Of a stretch of 17,155 nt of DNA, positions 14,589 to 17,155 are shown in pieces (position 1 is the first letter of the stretch; every line of letters begins with the position of its first letter). The stretch is from Chloroflexota bacterium (GTDB lineage: Bacteria > Chloroflexota > Anaerolineae > Anaerolineales > UBA4823), in contig JAAZNS010000341.1 of NCBI GenBank assembly GCA_012798185.1, positions 1 through 17,155 on the forward strand. The letters are read 5' to 3'. The position numbers were made by a program, and so were the translations under genes. A model generated the notes under the pieces. The model made no database searches and had not been told where the DNA came from. It saw only the letters and a program-made list of their open reading frames with translations.

Positions 14589-15465
14589 GCTTTCCAAACA
14601 GCCTGCTCTCGATATCCCCGGCTTATTACGGCAAGCTGGCTTGCGCCCCAATAAACGCCTGGGGCAAAATTTTTTAATGGATTCGGCTGCTTTGGATAAA
14701 GTTATTCAAGCGGCAGATCTTCACAAAGAGGATGTGGTTTTAGAAGTAGGTGCAGGTTTGGGAAGCCTCACCCGGTTACTGGCAGTTCATGCTTGCCGGG
14801 TGACAGCGGTCGAGGTGGATGAGCATCTTTTTCGGCTGTTAACTGAAATCATGTCGATTTATCCCAATGTTCATCTAGTGCAAGGAGATATTCTAAAGCT
14901 GGATCCGGTGGAATTAACAGCAGGAGATTTAGGAGAGAGTCATAAAGGAAATTATATCGTTGCGGCAAATATTCCGTATTATATTACTTCAGCGGTGATT
15001 CGGCATTTATTGGAAGCGCGCCGTCAGCCAGACCGTATGGTGCTTACCATTCAGCGGGAGGTTGCCGAGCGTCTCTGCGCTAAGCCGGGGGAAATGAGTC
15101 TTTTATCTCTCAGCGTGCAGGTGTATGGTCAGCCAAAAATTACTGCCCAGATTCCAGCAGGCGCTTTTTATCCTGTTCCCCAGGTCGATTCGAGTGTCGT
15201 GCAGATTGTATGTTTTGATGAACCGCTTATTCCCCGCCATCAATTGAAATTATTCTTTCGGTTGGCGAAAGCCGGGTTTAGCCAGAAACGGAAGACTCTC
15301 CGCAATGCGCTGGCTGGGGGTTTACACTTATCTCCGCAACAAGCTGGGGATATTTTGCAATCAGCTGCTATCGACCCTCAGCGGCGGGCTGAAACCCTAT
15401 CTCTGGCGGAGTGGCACATACTGGTGGATGCTTGCGTATCTTTATCACGCCCAGATCAACAATAA
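14569..15465 (+). CDS. rsmA: 16S rRNA (adenine1518-N6/adenine1519-N6)-dimethyltransferase
   Basis: This 298-residue protein shows the KsgA/RsmA signature throughout: PNKRLGQNFLMD (27-38), SAM motif I LEVGAGLGSLT (58-68), AVEVDEHL (80-87), QGDILKL (105-111) and the catalytic NIPYYIT (134-140). The C-terminal helical domain with FSQKRKTLRNAL is also typical. It dimethylates two adjacent adenosines in helix 45 of 16S rRNA during 30S assembly; loss gives kasugamycin resistance in E. coli. The start overlaps the LCP stop by 20 nt, with little ribosome site, so translational coupling is probable. Its 3' end overlaps the tail of the convergent MFS gene by 21 nt. Confidence 0.96.
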   Translation: MNPVVPELSKQPALDIPGLLRQAGLRPNKRLGQNFLMDSAALDKVIQAADLHKEDVVLEVGAGLGSLTRLLAVHACRVTAVEVDEHLFRLLTEIMSIYPNVHLVQGDILKLDPVELTAGDLGESHKGNYIVAANIPYYITSAVIRHLLEARRQPDRMVLTIQREVAERLCAKPGEMSLLSLSVQVYGQPKITAQIPAGAFYPVPQVDSSVVQIVCFDEPLIPRHQLKLFFRLAKAGFSQKRKTLRNALAGGLHLSPQQAGDILQSAAIDPQRRAETLSLAEWHILVDACVSLSRPDQQ

Positions 15466-16653
15466 AATTCCTGCCAGTGTGCGTAATCCTGCTGCCACCA
15501 GCAATGCACTGCGTAAATCCAATATACCCGCCAGGAGAGGCCCAAAGAGAGCGCCGCCAAGCATCCCCAGGTTGAGGGCGATATTATAGAGTGCCATGTG
15601 GGCTGGACGGTCATTTTCTGGGGTGCGTTCCATTAAACGGTTAATCAAGCCCCCTGTCACCATCCCGGAAATTAGGCCTCCGCCAAAAGAAGCTACCCAA
15701 TATAATAAGGGTGTTCGGGCTAAGCCGGCGCAGAGGGGATAAAATCCCATTAGCAATGCACTATAAATCAATACTTTTCGATGACCGATACGCGCGCTAA
15801 CCCGCCCAAGATTGATCGAGGCGATCATCATCGTCAAATAAAAGAGCGCATTGCCCAGGCTGATGTAAAAATCGCTCAGATGCATGACACGCACGTAATA
15901 CAAAGGGAAAATGGCAACGGGCAGATATTGAAATGTATAGAATGCCAGGTAGGAAAGCATAAATGCGCCAAATGAACCGCGTAACAAATCTAAACGAAGG
16001 AGCGGTTTTTTGTTGTTTTCCTGCGATGTCTCAATTTCAAAAATTTTTGTTTCTGACCGCAGCCTTCCGATATGATAAGTACTGATACCCGCGCTCAATG
16101 CACCCAGGGCAAATACAATTTGATAGTTATCGGGGAATCGTATCCAATTTAGAATTTGACCGCAGAGAAGAGTGGCTGCTGTGGTGCTGAAGGCAAAAAT
16201 CGCGTTGCGCTTTCCTACCACTTCACCGCGCCAATCGGAGGGGACTAATTCAGCAAGAAGCGTGTTAAATCCAACGTTCAAAAATGTGACCGGCGCCGAC
16301 ATCACCAGGGTGATGATAATGATCACCCATATCTCAGCAGTTGGATGTAGCCACCAGGCAAGCGGGACGATTGCGATATATCCAATCCTCTGCCAGAAAG
16401 CTGACCAAAAAGATATCCGGATGAGCGGTTTCCCTTCCAGCCACCTGCCGGCTGGCAAAGAGAGGAATAAATTCATCAATGCAGGACCTGCGGTTAAAAG
16501 GCTGACCTGAAAGCCGGTAGCTCCCCGCCGGGCAGCATAGATTGCCAGGAATGCCAGGGTACTCCCGGTGAGCACACCAAACCAAAAGATGTCCCCATAT
16601 AAATGACGAAAATTGTGCGCTAAGCTGGCAGAGAGAAGGGTTGATTGGCGCAT
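15445..16653 (-). CDS. Major facilitator superfamily transporter
   Basis: From the ATG at 16653 this is 402 residues with about 12 hydrophobic helices, in the usual MFS 6+6 arrangement. A motif-A-like loop with GRWLEGKPLIRISF lies between helices 2 and 3 and GEVVGKRNAIFAFS further on, with a long polar loop in the middle. Specificity cannot be read from sequence; drug or metabolite export is typical. The frame stays open to an ATG at 16722, but that codon lies inside a strong minus-strand terminator hairpin, and its extra residues do not resemble MFS N-termini. A TACAAT box ends 9 nt before 16653, and no Shine-Dalgarno sequence is present, so the mRNA may be nearly leaderless. The stop region overlaps rsmA tail to tail. 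Confidence 0.85.
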   Translation of the reverse strand: MRQSTLLSASLAHNFRHLYGDIFWFGVLTGSTLAFLAIYAARRGATGFQVSLLTAGPALMNLFLSLPAGRWLEGKPLIRISFWSAFWQRIGYIAIVPLAWWLHPTAEIWVIIIITLVMSAPVTFLNVGFNTLLAELVPSDWRGEVVGKRNAIFAFSTTAATLLCGQILNWIRFPDNYQIVFALGALSAGISTYHIGRLRSETKIFEIETSQENNKKPLLRLDLLRGSFGAFMLSYLAFYTFQYLPVAIFPLYYVRVMHLSDFYISLGNALFYLTMMIASINLGRVSARIGHRKVLIYSALLMGFYPLCAGLARTPLLYWVASFGGGLISGMVTGGLINRLMERTPENDRPAHMALYNIALNLGMLGGALFGPLLAGILDLRSALLVAAGLRTLAGILLLIWA

Positions 16654-16708
16654 TAAGACGATATTGTACCGCTTTCTATTCCGCAGCGTTATACTGGTAG
16701 AAGTTGGG

Positions 16709-16752
16709 AATATAAAAATCATCGGTATTTCGGGCTTCCCTGAATACCGATG
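16709..16752 (-). terminator. Intrinsic terminator downstream of the Roadblock gene
   Basis: The 10-bp arms AATACCGATG (16743-16752) and CATCGGTATT (16720-16729) are perfect inverted repeats. The 13-nt interval can add an inner GGG/CCC pairing around AAG. On the minus strand the hairpin is followed by ATTTTTATATT, giving a classic terminator reading from the Roadblock gene. The 207 nt between that gene's stop and this hairpin (16753-16959) show no convincing gene. Confidence 0.7.
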
Positions 16753-16959
16753 ATATCGAACTCGAGGAAAATTTACTTGATTTTGCTGGGACCGATCGAT
16801 GTTTTATGCATTCACACATGTGAGGTCAAATCAATTAAGATGCACGCCTCACAATATCCTCGGATGCTGATCAACCGCATCGGCTAACTCTTTACGCGTG
16901 GTAATGTTTGCTCTTGGGAATCGATTCCTTAGCGCATGTCATCGTTAAATCATTGACAT

Positions 16960-17155
16960 TTAAAACATTTTTGTTAAATCTTCAGCGGCGCGGTGCATTT
17001 CGAGGAACATAAGGCCGAGTTTTGCCTGTTCCCGCGCCAGTACGGTTAATACAGCTTCTTCCCCAACTGAGACGAGGACAACATAGCCCTTCTCGCCTTT
17101 CACATATACTTGCTGTAAAGAGCCGCGTCCAAGTTCTGAGGCAATGCGCTCTCCC
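16960..17155 (-). CDS. Roadblock/LC7 domain protein (C-terminal part, truncated by window edge)
   Basis: The minus strand enters from the right edge and reads 64 codons to a TAA at 16960-16962. The fragment contains LGRGSLQQVYVKGEKGYVVLVSV, then VLTVLAREQAKLGLMFLEM, and ends with AAEDLTKMF. The beta-hairpin followed by LTVLA and a C-terminal amphipathic helix are the pattern of the Roadblock/LC7 (MglB-like) fold. These small proteins usually regulate Ras-like GTPases such as MglA. The start and any partner GTPase lie outside the window. A strong terminator at 16709-16752 follows. Confidence 0.75.
   Translation of the reverse strand, partial: GERIASELGRGSLQQVYVKGEKGYVVLVSVGEEAVLTVLAREQAKLGLMFLEMHRAAEDLTKMF

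Noticed and set aside
16654..16722. N-terminal extension of the MFS transporter starting at 16722
   Set aside because: The ATG lies within a strong minus-strand terminator hairpin, and the added residues do not resemble an MFS N-terminus.
16753..16959. Protein-like minus-strand stretch (NRFPRANITTRKELADAV)
   Set aside because: Only about 30 codons between stops and no start codon; probably chance or an unrecognisable remnant.

Overview
The window looks like a chromosomal segment from a bacterium of the Chloroflexota, most likely the class Anaerolineae. This is inferred from gene content and protein style, not from a marker gene. The signs are Thr/Pro-rich linkers behind single membrane anchors (positions 5576-6313 and 13458-14588), a PrsA/SurA-type lipoprotein, an LCP protein, a PgpH-type c-di-AMP phosphodiesterase and a Roadblock protein, with moderate GC content. 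There is no CRISPR array, tRNA, rRNA, insertion sequence or phage gene that I can see.

Layout from left to right. (1) 1-703, minus: the N-terminal part of a GH4 alpha-galactosidase-like glycosidase, cut by the window edge. (2) 704-952: a divergent regulatory region with a good sigma70-type promoter and two perfect inverted repeats. (3) 953-5415, plus: yqeY, pgpH, ybeY, dgkA and an endonuclease IV-like protein. pgpH-ybeY-dgkA is a conserved bacterial block covering c-di-AMP breakdown, rRNA maturation and lipid-carrier phosphorylation. (4) 5576-7251, minus: a lipoprotein peptidyl-prolyl isomerase followed by a membrane-anchored secreted protein. (5) 7535-8201, plus: two small membrane proteins of unknown role. 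(6) 8213-12316, minus: an AT-rich three-gene cassette, transcribed as asparagine-synthetase-like protein, then GNAT/FemAB-like protein, then spermidine-synthase-fold methyltransferase. (7) 12391-12528, minus: a possible 45-codon ORF. (8) 12566-13282, plus: deoC, interrupted by an in-frame TAA. (9) 13458-15465, plus: an LCP protein overlapping rsmA. (10) 15445-16653, minus: an MFS transporter that overlaps the rsmA tail. (11) 16960-17155, minus: the C-terminal end of a Roadblock/LC7 protein.

The best candidate for an undescribed system is the 8213-12316 cassette. Its first protein keeps the ATP-pyrophosphatase loop of asparagine synthetases but has Ser in place of the catalytic Cys2 and changes in other motifs. 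Its partners are a GNAT-fold acyl/aminoacyl-transferase-like protein and a SpeE-fold protein without the usual polyamine-synthase acidic pair. Together they suggest enzymes that make or modify an amide-containing small molecule or surface glycan, but substrate and product are unknown. Hand-counted lines give about 32-43% GC in the cassette against about 47-57% in flanking housekeeping genes, and a broken deoC lies next to it. This fits recent acquisition. The other notable signal is a set of start codons without Shine-Dalgarno sequences that lie 6-9 nt after a good -10 box, which suggests leaderless mRNAs.
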